Shown here one piece after another: positions 53,612 to 62,633 of a stretch of DNA of 64,000 nucleotides (position 1 is the first letter of the stretch; every line of letters starts with the position of its first letter). The notes below the pieces were generated by a model, which saw nothing but the letters and a program-made list of their open reading frames with translations, was not told the DNA's origin and ran no database searches. Source of the stretch: Methylomonas methanica (GTDB lineage: Bacteria > Pseudomonadota > Gammaproteobacteria > Methylococcales > Methylomonadaceae); the NCBI RefSeq assembly GCF_001644035.1, contig NZ_LUUG01000065.1, positions 1-64,000 on the forward strand, in the 5' to 3' direction. Position numbers and translations under genes: made by a program.

Positions 53612-54435
53612 ATAGGCGCGCCGGTAGCGGCAATGCCATAGTCCATGACGATAGCAAGGTAGTGAGCGAGCAGAACGATTGGGAGAATCAGGGCCAGCAG
53701 AACGCAGGCGCGAATCACAAGCGTGCGCGGAGCGTGTGAGCCGGATGTGGAAATACAGGTGTCCTGCTCCGTCTGAAGGATATTCATGGCCTTGATCGTC
53801 ATCGACCCTTGCGGTGGCTGAACGAAGTACCGCCGATGGCTGCGCATCTGCATCCAAAGGAAAACTCCGTACAACAGCCCGGTCAGGACCGAGATACCAA
53901 CCGCCTGTGTCGCCGAGAAATTTCCTGCAACGCTTGTGTAATTGGGCAGCACAAGGGCGATACCGGTGAGAAGAACGATCATTGAGAGGTAAGCGACCGC
54001 ACCTTGGGCATTTAACTCTTGGTCGCCATGACAAGCCCAACCGGCAATTAGGCAAATGCCCATCACCAGATTCAGAATGATCATCATCGCGGCGAAAATA
54101 GAATCTCGCCCGATGGTCGGAAACTCTCCGGGGCCAAGCAGCACTGATACGATCAGGATCACTTCGACCGCGACGATCGAAAGCGTAAGAATCAGCGTGC
54201 CATAGGGCTCGCCCAGTTGATGTGCCAGGTGGTCGGCTTCACGCACGACGCCAAATGACGCAGCCAGGATGGTAATAAAGAGCACAATGAAGGCAGCGGT
54301 TGCCGTAGCCGTGCTCAGTGGAACACCAAGCCAGTCTGCGCCAAAAAGCATGAAAAGCCCCATGATCAGCCACGAGCTAAGCAATCTGAACCAGGTAATT
54401 GGTGGGATGATTTGTTGCTGTCCAGATTGTTTCAT

Positions 54436-55719
54436 TGTTCTTCTCTCCCGTTTGCGTGGGCACTTGCAACGGGAATCATGTGACTTGGCGTGCTTGTCAG
54501 CTGGACACGATATGCCCGTCTAGTCAGGCCGTGAGTAATATGGATGCATATTGTGCCTAAGTTAACGCAGTATGGCTGAGTCCCACGAGCATTTAGGAAT
54601 CGGGTTAGGTCGGAAAGATGGTGCGTAAGTACATAGACGAAGGCAAGAAGGCCAGCCATTATATACTCCCTTAGAAGTTTAGGGCCGTCCCTTTGTTGTG
54701 ATGCAAACCCGAGGTCGTCCTCAATTCGGTTTGGATTATTCTATTCAAACGTCCGCATAGTATCAGATGAAGTTTCGGCTAACCAGGACATTTGCCAGAA
54801 AGAGGCATTCAGCTTCTATACCTGCATACAACGCCTGATGCCCATGTTTCACAGCACAACAGCTTCACCGATTAGCCCCGCCAACGTGTGGCTTAGCGTT
54901 ACTTGGCCTAATTTAAATACAACTGCCGGGAATTAGCCGATCCAAGGCGTTCAAAATCTGGCTGGGTTTGTAGCGTAATCGGTGACGGGTTGGGGATCGG
55001 AATACGGACCATAGACACACAAATCACATGATCTTAGCTATTATTGCCTATTTTCGTACGAATCCTTACGATCCCCGTACCTTACGATACGCTTGGCTAG
55101 TATTTATTATTTTTATATATATCATAAAGTTAGAAAGGTTTCTGCTTAGTATTTTATTCAACAATTTTACGGCTTCTAGCCAGCCAGAGATGACATTGGC
55201 TTATAGGTTTTCGGTACGCCTCATTTTTGAATCGCTCTTTTTAAATTGCTTCCAAATGAATGCCATTTATAGGAGTGGCTTGAAATTGACTGGCGGCATT
55301 TGGTTGTTAGTTGTCATTTGAAAATGCGGGGTGTGCGGCAGCAAAGGGTCGGTAACGAGCATTGGCAGCCCAACCAACTATTGCTCATAACAAGTCAGTG
55401 CATTTTTAAACGATCAAACCACATCTTGCACAAAACGGCGCGATTAAAAAACATGAGCCGTTCTGATTTCCAACCCTACAATGCAAATAGCTGGTTTAAA
55501 TTGCTACAGTTTTCAGTAGCAGCAAACCAGAGGTTTTTGCCGTCAGAATGGGTAACGACCATGACTTTGCTGATGGTCGGCTATGTCTCGCTGGCCAAAA
55601 CTAATGAAATCCAACCGACCAATCGTTAGAAAATACCGGCGCGTACATATGTTGAAGGGGCCGAAAGCCCCTTCCGTCAAACATATAACTTTCGGAAACG
55701 TTTATCGCGATATGGCCTA
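54436..55719. other. Gene-poor stretch between chaA and the DyP gene
   Basis: About 1,280 bases. Open frames at 55028-55321 (AT-rich, hydrophobic start) and 55300-55629 exist but lack ribosome-binding sites and family resemblance. The region looks like decayed or horizontally acquired DNA next to a mobile-element hot spot. No RNA gene was recognised. Confidence 0.45.
55645..55687 (-). terminator. Long hairpin downstream of the DyP gene
   Basis: GAAGGGGC and GCCCCTTC form the inner stem around a cgaaa-type loop, and ATATGTT/AAACATAT arms extend it. It lies about 33 bases past the DyP stop on the minus strand. No U-run follows, so it is a probable but not classical terminator. Confidence 0.5.
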
Positions 55720-57075
55720 TCAAGAGTTCCCCAGCAACCCCAACGCGCTCAAACTAGGCAAAAAGAAATAACTCCCGCCCCGCGTTGTCACAAACTGCTG
55801 AAACCCGCAAACCCGCCGCCGCAGCGGTTCATCCTGAATCGTAAAATTGCGATTCTCCGCCACGCCGCTGCCGATCAACGGGTCGTCTTCGTCGTATAAG
55901 CCGGCGAATTTGACGCTGTTGATCCAGGTGTGTTGCACAAATTCGAACTGGCGTTCGATATTCGCGTTTAAGCAGATGAACAACAAGCCGCGTTCTTTGC
56001 CGTCGTCTTTTGCCGGGTTTTCCAGGAAGTTGCCGTAGCTACGACCGCGGCGCAGGATACGGTGACGGTTGGCGACTTTTAGCGCTTCCGCTTCGGTAGC
56101 GCCCAATCCCACTGCTCTGGGATTGGCGCGGCGAATGTGCGAGCCCAGCGGGCAGCCAGTGCCATGAGGATCTTTGGTGAAGTTAAAGCTGTTATTGACC
56201 TTGTTCGGATCGGTGTCTTGATTGGGCTCCACCACCGCACCGCTTTTCCAGCGGCCGACGAATTTGGCGGCCAGATAGTCGGCGGTGATACCTTGGCGTG
56301 CGGCTTCTTCTTCCATGAATTGCCAGAACGCGCCGACATCCTGCTTCAACTGACGAAACACCAAATAGGTGCCGTTTTTGCCAAAGGTTTCGCCGGCAGC
56401 ACCCAACTGCGGCATTTTGGTGAGTTTGCCGTCGTATTGATTCGGATAACCCAGCAAAAACTCGCCGGTGGCAATGTCGCCGGTGCCGCTGGTGGTGGGG
56501 AAGCCGTCCACCGAAGGGTCGGAAATGCCGTCGGCGAAACCGAAATGTTCCAAGGTAAAACCATCGGCGTTTTGTTTTTTTTCGCTGGCTTCCAAACGCT
56601 GCACCACGCTCAAGCCGGCACCTTTAAAGGCTTTTTCGTGGTATTTACGGCTGGCGTTGTGGATCGCGTCGTTTTTGGAAAACAGCATAAACAATATGTC
56701 CACGCTATTGTCGCCGCTGCCCCAGTCCCATACGCTGGGATCGTTGATGCCACGGTCGCCCAGCAGTGCGGAACGGTGTTCCGAATGCATGCCTTCCCGA
56801 AACGACAGTTCAAAGCTGTAAAGGCTTTCTTCACTGACTTGTAGTTTTTCGAAACCGGAATAGCTGATCGCCAGGTTCAGGAGGTTTTCAGTTTCATCGG
56901 TCGGTTTATACGCGCCGTGGCTGATTTGATTTTGGTCGACCAGGTTTTTTAGCCAGGGCTTGGTTTTGCCGGCATCGTCAATTTTTAGCAGGTAATAACT
57001 GCAGTTGGCCATGTACTTGCTGTAGCCGCTAAACACGATGCCTTGTACGTCTTCTAATTTATCGATGGTGGTCAT
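55720..57075 (-). CDS. DyP-type heme peroxidase
   Basis: A 451-residue dye-decolorizing peroxidase. The distal GxxDG motif appears as GFADGISDP with the catalytic aspartate, the proximal heme histidine in GCPLGSHIRRANPR, and the family's RRGRSYGNF and RGLLFICLNANIERQFEF segments follow. Its length fits the class with extra insertions (larger than the roughly 300-residue encapsulin-cargo A/B classes). No signal or encapsulin-targeting tail is evident. It is the last gene of the P450-membrane protein-DyP operon, 13 bases after the membrane protein. Confidence 0.93.
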   Translation of the reverse strand: MTTIDKLEDVQGIVFSGYSKYMANCSYYLLKIDDAGKTKPWLKNLVDQNQISHGAYKPTDETENLLNLAISYSGFEKLQVSEESLYSFELSFREGMHSEHRSALLGDRGINDPSVWDWGSGDNSVDILFMLFSKNDAIHNASRKYHEKAFKGAGLSVVQRLEASEKKQNADGFTLEHFGFADGISDPSVDGFPTTSGTGDIATGEFLLGYPNQYDGKLTKMPQLGAAGETFGKNGTYLVFRQLKQDVGAFWQFMEEEAARQGITADYLAAKFVGRWKSGAVVEPNQDTDPNKVNNSFNFTKDPHGTGCPLGSHIRRANPRAVGLGATEAEALKVANRHRILRRGRSYGNFLENPAKDDGKERGLLFICLNANIERQFEFVQHTWINSVKFAGLYDEDDPLIGSGVAENRNFTIQDEPLRRRVCGFQQFVTTRGGSYFFLPSLSALGLLGNS

Positions 57076-57088
57076 TGTTGGAGTCCTT

Positions 57089-58393
57089 TTATAAACATTT
57101 CAGCCAAGCAGCCAGATTGGTCGTGGAAAATAAGCCTTCGTGAATCGCCCGATTATTGGCGACATTTTTCACGGACAAATCGATGTAGGCGCTATACCAA
57201 ACCAACTCGGCAAGCTGGCTATTTCTGGCGAAATTTTTGAAGCGTTGTTCGTCGCGGGAGCCGCCGCGCACGGCCAGCCATTGCGTATCCGGAAAGCCTC
57301 TGTCCTTGCCCAGTTGAGTATTGCTCCACACGGCGGTTAAGCCGACGCTGGCGTGGTCGATAAATTCGCCCAGGTAGTTTTCCCAGCTGCCGTCGTAATT
57401 GCTCATGAACAATAAACGTTTGTTGCCGGGCAGAATCACCCAACGGGCAAAATGAATGGTGACGATGCCGCTCAGATCGCCCTTGGTAGCCACCAGTTTG
57501 GCGACCAGATTGATACCGGCTAGCACGACCCGCAAGGTGGCCAATCTAAACCAGCCGGGTTTGATGTCGATGACACTGGTCAGATGGTTTTGCAATTGCC
57601 GGTCTTCCACGCGTTGAATGGCTTCCATTTGCTTGGAAACCACCCAGGGCTTGTCGTCTTGTTTGTCGCGCATCTCGTTCCAGCGCAACAGCACCGCGAA
57701 AGCGACGCCGGCTATCAGCACCAATACCGCCAAAAATTCCACTAGCGGCCCGAACATGCCGAAGAAACCGCCCACCAGCAATATGCCCAAGATGGCTAAC
57801 AAAGTATTGAAGATGTTTTGCCCCATGCTGTTCAAAAACGGTTGTGGCGCGGGTTTGTTGATGGCGCCTAAATGCTTGACGATGTCGGCATGAATCTCAG
57901 TCGGCTGTTTAGCCGCCAACTCCGGGCGATTGGCATCAATATAGTCTTGGATACGCTGGCGGATTTGCTGTTGCTCGACAATCGTATTGCGGGTCTGGCC
58001 GGGGTGGGCGACGTAAAAGGCATTAGCACCGAAATCATTTTTCAATAAATAGTCGGCCAGTTGGCTGGCGTTATTGCCCGGATAATCCTTGCAACAGCTA
58101 TAAACGGTATTCACAAAGTCCGGATTGCCGGCAAGCAAATCGTTGATAAATTGCTTCACGTCGCCGTCGATGTTGGCTTCAAACGCCAGCAAAGCCGGCT
58201 CGCCGGTCTCAACTTCTGACGGATGCTTGCCGGGGATAACGAAAAAAGTGCAATAGTGCAGCTGCTGATAATTGGAAAATTTAATTACCGGATTATTTTT
58301 AATATCCGTGCCTATCGGCGCCAGATACGCTTCCAGCTTTTGCAGCTGGTCCGGCAATATTTCCGTGATAACGGTCATGGGGTTTTGTTGCAT
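57089..58393 (-). CDS. Membrane protein of the P450-DyP operon, unknown function
   Basis: A 434-residue protein. Residues 1-190 are soluble, with a beta-rich NYQQLHYCTFFVIPGKHPSE segment and DYPGNNASQLADYLL. A strongly hydrophobic segment of about 45 residues (about 195-240) should form two membrane helices. A second soluble part (about 250-434) ends in a heme-peroxidase-unlike, W-rich region (SNYDGSWENYLGEFIDHASVGLTAVWSN). The start at 58393 has a GAGGAC site. The family is not recognised. The tight position between a GST-P450 fusion and a DyP peroxidase suggests a partner in one oxidative pathway at the membrane. Confidence 0.8.
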   Translation of the reverse strand: MQQNPMTVITEILPDQLQKLEAYLAPIGTDIKNNPVIKFSNYQQLHYCTFFVIPGKHPSEVETGEPALLAFEANIDGDVKQFINDLLAGNPDFVNTVYSCCKDYPGNNASQLADYLLKNDFGANAFYVAHPGQTRNTIVEQQQIRQRIQDYIDANRPELAAKQPTEIHADIVKHLGAINKPAPQPFLNSMGQNIFNTLLAILGILLVGGFFGMFGPLVEFLAVLVLIAGVAFAVLLRWNEMRDKQDDKPWVVSKQMEAIQRVEDRQLQNHLTSVIDIKPGWFRLATLRVVLAGINLVAKLVATKGDLSGIVTIHFARWVILPGNKRLLFMSNYDGSWENYLGEFIDHASVGLTAVWSNTQLGKDRGFPDTQWLAVRGGSRDEQRFKNFARNSQLAELVWYSAYIDLSVKNVANNRAIHEGLFSTTNLAAWLKCL

Positions 58394-58434
58394 ACACACG
58401 TCCTCTTGAAATTATTATCGTGCTGGTGAAGAAA

Positions 58435-60471
58435 TTACCGATCAAAGCTCAGGACAAATTGATCGGGAAACGGTCCGTCGTACAAGATGCCGCTGGAAAT
58501 TTTTAAGTTGTTCAAGCGCAGCAAACTGGCTACCAAGGTCGGAATCTGGATGCGGTTGATGTATTCGCCAAAGCAGCGGTGCATGCCGTCGCCAAAGTGC
58601 ATATAGCGATCCAGCGCACGATCATCGCGTACACTGAAAGGCTCCGGCCAAGCGTTTTCGTCGAACATCGCCGAGGCGGTAAAGGCGAAGACTTCGGCGC
58701 CGGGCGGAATCTTTACCCCGGCAATCTCCGCACCGTTTTTGCAATGTCGGCGCATGGCCGCCGCCATAGTGTTGAAACGGAATGCGTCGAAGCACAGATG
58801 TAATAGCTTGTCTTCGTCATCGACCGCCTGTTTGGCGCGTTGCAACACCTCGGGCTTGCTGAGCAATTGCTCGACAATCAAGGTGGTGGCCATCGAGGTG
58901 GTATCGAGTGCGCCGACGATCAAGCCGGAGATGTTCCGGCGGATGCCGTCATCGTCAAGATCGTGTTCGCCGTCCATGCCCATTTTGATCAGCCGCGATA
59001 GAAAATCTTCAAACTGCTCGCCTTGTTTGATGCGCTGCCGGCGCTCGGCGATTAGATTTAATAAGTACGGCCCCATTTCCCGGAACGATTGTTCGGCGGT
59101 GATTTGAATGCTGCGGTCGTTGCTAAGGTTCAAAAACAGATCGTGAAACAGGGATCGCATCCAGCGCATCATCGTCACTTCATCCGGTCCGGGCACCCCC
59201 AGGTAATCGCGGATAAAGCGCCGCGCCACCGGCCGGGTTAATTGCGACACCATGTCGATCCGGCCTACCGGCAGGGCGGCCTGGATCATCTCGTCGCAAT
59301 GCTGGCGGACGATGCGGCGAATCAGTTGGTCTTCGTCGGGCTTGATTACTCGTCGCAAGGCGCCTTGTTCTTTGCTATAGGCTTCCGAGCGGTCCATGCC
59401 TAAGAAAAACGGCCCGTTCAGCCGTTGCATATTCGGGGCGTTGATTTCGGCGATGGTAAATTCGGTGTCGCGAGCCAAAGTCTCACGTACGTCGCTGTCG
59501 CGAGTCACCAAAGCGCGTTTGCCCAGCACCAATACCGGCTTGTGTTTGCGTAATAAACCGAATAGCCAGCGCTGTACCGTCGCACCGGCCAGCATCGCGA
59601 CGCCTCGCGCCAGGTAGTAACTGACGATATTTTGCGGCGTGGTGGATGTGGGGTGATGATCCAGGACAGGTGCCGGCGCGGACCGATGTTCGCGGTACAT
59701 TTTCAAGGCCAAGGCGCCGGTTGGCGTTGCAGTCAATTGCTCGACAAAAGCCTGGTAGGCAGCCGGCAACTCTGCCTTGGTCGGTTGTACGCCGCCGAAC
59801 TGGGCCGGCAACAACACCGGAGCGGATAGTGCAGCCAGACAATAATCGGCGATGCTGGGTTGGTCGCCCAGTAAATAGGCTCTGCCGTCGGCGAGCAGGG
59901 TGTCCAGCTCCGCAAAGATCGCTTCGATTTGTTGTTTGCAGGGTTCGACTTGTCCGGGATCGGCGGGTAGGGATTTTTCCATGGCTTTAGCCAATAGGGG
60001 ATAAGCGAGTTCTGCCAACCATTTTTGCCAGCTAGGCACTCGCTGTTGCCAGAACGACAGCACAGTTTCTTTGTGCGGCAACAACATCGCATAACCGTAA
60101 TTGCGAGTCGCCAGGCCCAATTTGTCCACCAGCAACGCCAGCAAGCGTTCGGTTTCCGCCAGACTCTTTTCGTCGCGCGGATACAGCCGCAGTTCAGCGG
60201 GCAAACGGGCATCGATGTATTGCAGCGATTGGTGCATGGTGCATAAGGTTGCTTCGCTGGTGATCAACACCGGCATGGCCTTCGCATCCGCGCCTGCCAA
60301 CAAGAAGGCTGGTAAATGCAGCATCGGCACACTGCCTTCCTCCCGATACGGCACCCCGCCGTAGTCGAGCATCCAGCGTACTAATTCACTGATATGAGAT
60401 ACCGGAATCGTCAATAAACGATTCAGTTGTTTGGATTTGGCTCCACGCCGCGTGCTTCCGGGTTTGATCAT
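58435..60471 (-). CDS. Fusion of glutathione-S-transferase-like and cytochrome P450 domains
   Basis: A 678-residue protein. Residues 18-100 look like a GST N-terminal thioredoxin fold (PVSHISELVRWMLDYGGVPYREE, MPVLITSEATLCTMHQSLQYID) and 100-250 like a GST helical domain (YLLGDQPSIADYCLAAL). Residues about 270-678 are a P450: I-helix GALDTTS, K-helix with DAFR where ExxR is usual, and the heme loop FGDGMHRCFG with C633. The K-helix and GALDTTS are closer to peroxide/fatty-acid-type P450s than to classical monooxygenases. The start at 60471 has a GAGGAAGG site. It heads the operon. Confidence 0.85.
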   Translation of the reverse strand: MIKPGSTRRGAKSKQLNRLLTIPVSHISELVRWMLDYGGVPYREEGSVPMLHLPAFLLAGADAKAMPVLITSEATLCTMHQSLQYIDARLPAELRLYPRDEKSLAETERLLALLVDKLGLATRNYGYAMLLPHKETVLSFWQQRVPSWQKWLAELAYPLLAKAMEKSLPADPGQVEPCKQQIEAIFAELDTLLADGRAYLLGDQPSIADYCLAALSAPVLLPAQFGGVQPTKAELPAAYQAFVEQLTATPTGALALKMYREHRSAPAPVLDHHPTSTTPQNIVSYYLARGVAMLAGATVQRWLFGLLRKHKPVLVLGKRALVTRDSDVRETLARDTEFTIAEINAPNMQRLNGPFFLGMDRSEAYSKEQGALRRVIKPDEDQLIRRIVRQHCDEMIQAALPVGRIDMVSQLTRPVARRFIRDYLGVPGPDEVTMMRWMRSLFHDLFLNLSNDRSIQITAEQSFREMGPYLLNLIAERRQRIKQGEQFEDFLSRLIKMGMDGEHDLDDDGIRRNISGLIVGALDTTSMATTLIVEQLLSKPEVLQRAKQAVDDEDKLLHLCFDAFRFNTMAAAMRRHCKNGAEIAGVKIPPGAEVFAFTASAMFDENAWPEPFSVRDDRALDRYMHFGDGMHRCFGEYINRIQIPTLVASLLRLNNLKISSGILYDGPFPDQFVLSFDR

Positions 60472-60932
60472 GATTCCTTCCTCTTGCTTGCTATTGTTAT
60501 AGTTATTAATGCTATAGCTGGCATACACCGATGACTGTTAGTCGTGTCGGTTTGAATGGCATGTTGATATGCGCGCTTGGAAAACAACTTGCCGGTCTGC
60601 TTAGGTATGCCGTTATCGGCGGCCAAGCAATTGTTAATCCACCGGTGAGCCAAACGCCGAGCTTTAGCGGAGTATCAATAATAGACCAATCGTAACTAAT
60701 TGAAATAAAAAGCGAAAGACAAAATGTTGCTTAGCAACAACCGTGCCTAAATGCGAAGCGCGTCACAAAACGCGGTGAGTTCCGCGCGCCTGCTGCCTAG
60801 CAAACGGAACGCTTCTCTGGCGACGGAATCGGCTACAAAACATTCCGCTTCGTTCTCTGTGGACCTTAATCAGATTGTCATTTGCCGCTGCCTATAATCC
60901 GGGCCTCTTCACAATGCTTAGGAGCAGTCGCA
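60472..60932. other. Divergent region between the P450 operon and phoD
   Basis: About 460 bases. The left part is the P450 promoter region; the right part holds a Pho-box-like promoter listed separately. An AACGCGGTG/CACAAAACGCG-like inverted motif lies around 60767-60780. No gene is seen. Confidence 0.4.
60864..60898 (+). promoter_or_regulatory. Pho-box-like promoter for phoD-glpQ
   Basis: CCTTAAT (60864-60870) and TTGTCAT (60875-60881) are spaced 11 bases apart, and a perfect TATAAT (60893-60898) follows 11 bases after the second half, the usual place when PhoB replaces the -35 contact. The second half matches CTGTCAT in six of seven positions; the first in about four. Both following genes are phosphate-scavenging enzymes. 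Confidence 0.5.
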
Positions 60933-62549
60933 ATGCAATTACTAAAACCCAGCTGTCAATTTTTAAAACCGGCCAAACTGGCATTGACAATCGCCGGCTT
61001 GTTAACGTTGAACGCGCCGGTATTTGCGGAAACCGTTGATGTGCCGCAAATGGAGCAAGGTATCCAGATCGGTGATTTAGCGCCCGGACGCGCTATCGTC
61101 TGGAGCCGCGCTGACCGCCCCTCGCGCATGATGCTGAAATATGCCTATAACCCGCAGTTCAAGGATGCGGTCAGTCTCCGTGGTCCGTATGCACTGGCCG
61201 AAACCGATTTTACCGCTCGTCAAGACTTGACTGGTTTAGCCGATGGCAAAGACGTTTACGTGAAAGTCTGGTTTGAAGATTTGACCAATGCCCGTGGCAA
61301 AAGCGAACCGGTGGTTGGGCATTTTCATACTATCGGCAAGCGTGACGATATCCGTTTCGTCTGGGGCGGCGACACCGCCGGCCAAGGCTGGGGCATCAAC
61401 GAAAGCTTTGGCGGCATGAAAATCTATGAAGCCATGCGCCAGGTGCAACCGCAGTTTTTCATTCAAAGTGGCGACAATGTGTATTCCGACGGCCCGATTC
61501 CTGAGAGCAAGCTGGCCGAGAATGGCCAGATTTGGACTAACGTAGTTACTCCGGAAGTGAGTAAAGTTGCGGAAACCTTGGACGAATTCCGTGGCCGCTA
61601 CAAATACAATCTGTTGGATGAAAACGTCCGCCGTTTCAATGCCGAAGTGCCGCAAATTTGGCAGTGGGACGATCATGAAGTGGTTAATAATTGGTCTGAT
61701 TCCAAAGACTTGAGCACCGACCCGCGCTACACCGAAAAGAACGTGCCGACGCTGATTGCCCGCGCCACCAAAGCCTTCCTGGAGTATGCACCGTTGCGTC
61801 CACACGACGCCGAAGAATCCGAGCGGATTTATCGCAAAATTTCCTACGGCAAACTGCTGGATGTGTTTGTGTTGGATATGCGCAGCTATCGTGGCCCTAA
61901 CACCGCTAATCTGCAATCTGAAGAAAATGCCGAAACCGCCTTCCTCGGGGCAGAGCAAATGGCTTGGTTGCAGGAAGAATTAAAAAACTCTAAAGCCACC
62001 TGGAAAGTCATCTCCGCCGACATGCCGATTGGTTTGAATATCGGCGACGGTAACACCGCCCAAGGCCAGGCGCGTTGGGAAGCGGTTGCTAACGGCAACG
62101 ACGGCGCTGCTGCGGGCCGCGAACTGGAAATTGCACGGTTGTTGAGCTTTATCAATCATGAGCATATCAACAATCTGGTTTGGCTGACTGCCGATGTCCA
62201 TTACGCCGCGGCTCATTACTACGATCCAGCCAAGGCCGCGTCCAAAGATTTCGCGCCGTTCTGGGAATTCGTCGCCGGTCCATTAAACGCCGGCTCCTTC
62301 GGGCCAAACAGCACGGACGGCACATTCGGTCCGCAAGTAGTTTTCTCTAAAGCGCCGCCAGCCGGCCAAGTCAATCTGTCGCCTTACGCCGGTTTGCAAT
62401 TCTTTGGCGAAGTGAATATCGACAAAAAAAGCCGCGCGATGACTGTCGATTTCAAGGACATCGACGGCGCTGTGGTATTCAGCAAAACGCTTGCGGCGGA
62501 AGCCGAGCGTGAGCACGAGCACGATCATCACGACCGCGATCACGACTAA
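60933..62549 (+). CDS. phoD: PhoD-family alkaline phosphatase/phosphodiesterase, secreted
   Basis: A 538-residue secreted enzyme with a signal peptide (to about residue 35, VFA-ETV). PhoD motifs: the Fn3-like N-domain, WGGDTAGQGWG with the first metal aspartate, QSGDNVYSDGP, WDDHEVVNNW and LTADVHYAAAHYY. It releases phosphate from phosphomonoesters or diesters using calcium and iron. The C-terminal tail is very rich in histidine, aspartate and glutamate (EREHEHDHHDRDHD). The ATG at 60933 has an AGGAG site. Confidence 0.92.
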   Translation: MQLLKPSCQFLKPAKLALTIAGLLTLNAPVFAETVDVPQMEQGIQIGDLAPGRAIVWSRADRPSRMMLKYAYNPQFKDAVSLRGPYALAETDFTARQDLTGLADGKDVYVKVWFEDLTNARGKSEPVVGHFHTIGKRDDIRFVWGGDTAGQGWGINESFGGMKIYEAMRQVQPQFFIQSGDNVYSDGPIPESKLAENGQIWTNVVTPEVSKVAETLDEFRGRYKYNLLDENVRRFNAEVPQIWQWDDHEVVNNWSDSKDLSTDPRYTEKNVPTLIARATKAFLEYAPLRPHDAEESERIYRKISYGKLLDVFVLDMRSYRGPNTANLQSEENAETAFLGAEQMAWLQEELKNSKATWKVISADMPIGLNIGDGNTAQGQARWEAVANGNDGAAAGRELEIARLLSFINHEHINNLVWLTADVHYAAAHYYDPAKAASKDFAPFWEFVAGPLNAGSFGPNSTDGTFGPQVVFSKAPPAGQVNLSPYAGLQFFGEVNIDKKSRAMTVDFKDIDGAVVFSKTLAAEAEREHEHDHHDRDHD

Positions 62550-62633
62550 AACCACGTTGCCGGGGTGGTGTTTGCCGTCCGGCAGTTTCTCTGGTTAAGA
62601 CATTTAACTTCAAGCAAAATAAGGACCCTATTC

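Larger units (their letters stand above)
51924..54435 (-). pseudogene. chaA: chaA-type Ca2+/H+ (Na+/H+) antiporter, interrupted by an IS
   Basis: The N-terminal part (54435 to 53612) shows LAHQLGEPYGTLILTLSIVAVEVILI, PGEFPTIGRDS and ten-helix antiporter features; the C-terminal part (52254 to 51924) shows GGVFIAIIVFTPESITAVKAA and NEIVLF-like helices. Removing the IS and one copy of the 4-bp duplication restores a 1,155-base frame (384 residues) reading through GAPIAVGGVFIA at the junction. The break falls between these two halves, so the antiporter is inactive in this strain. The gene had been intact until recently, since no other lesion is seen. Confidence 0.92.

Noticed and set aside
54432-54659. 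75-codon frame overlapping the chaA start
   Set aside because: The ATGA overlap is suggestive but the product has no family, and the region looks like chaA leader.
55028-55321. AT-rich hydrophobic open frame
   Set aside because: No convincing ribosome-binding site, no family, and the sequence around it is gene-poor; its hydrophobic stretch can arise from AT-rich codons.
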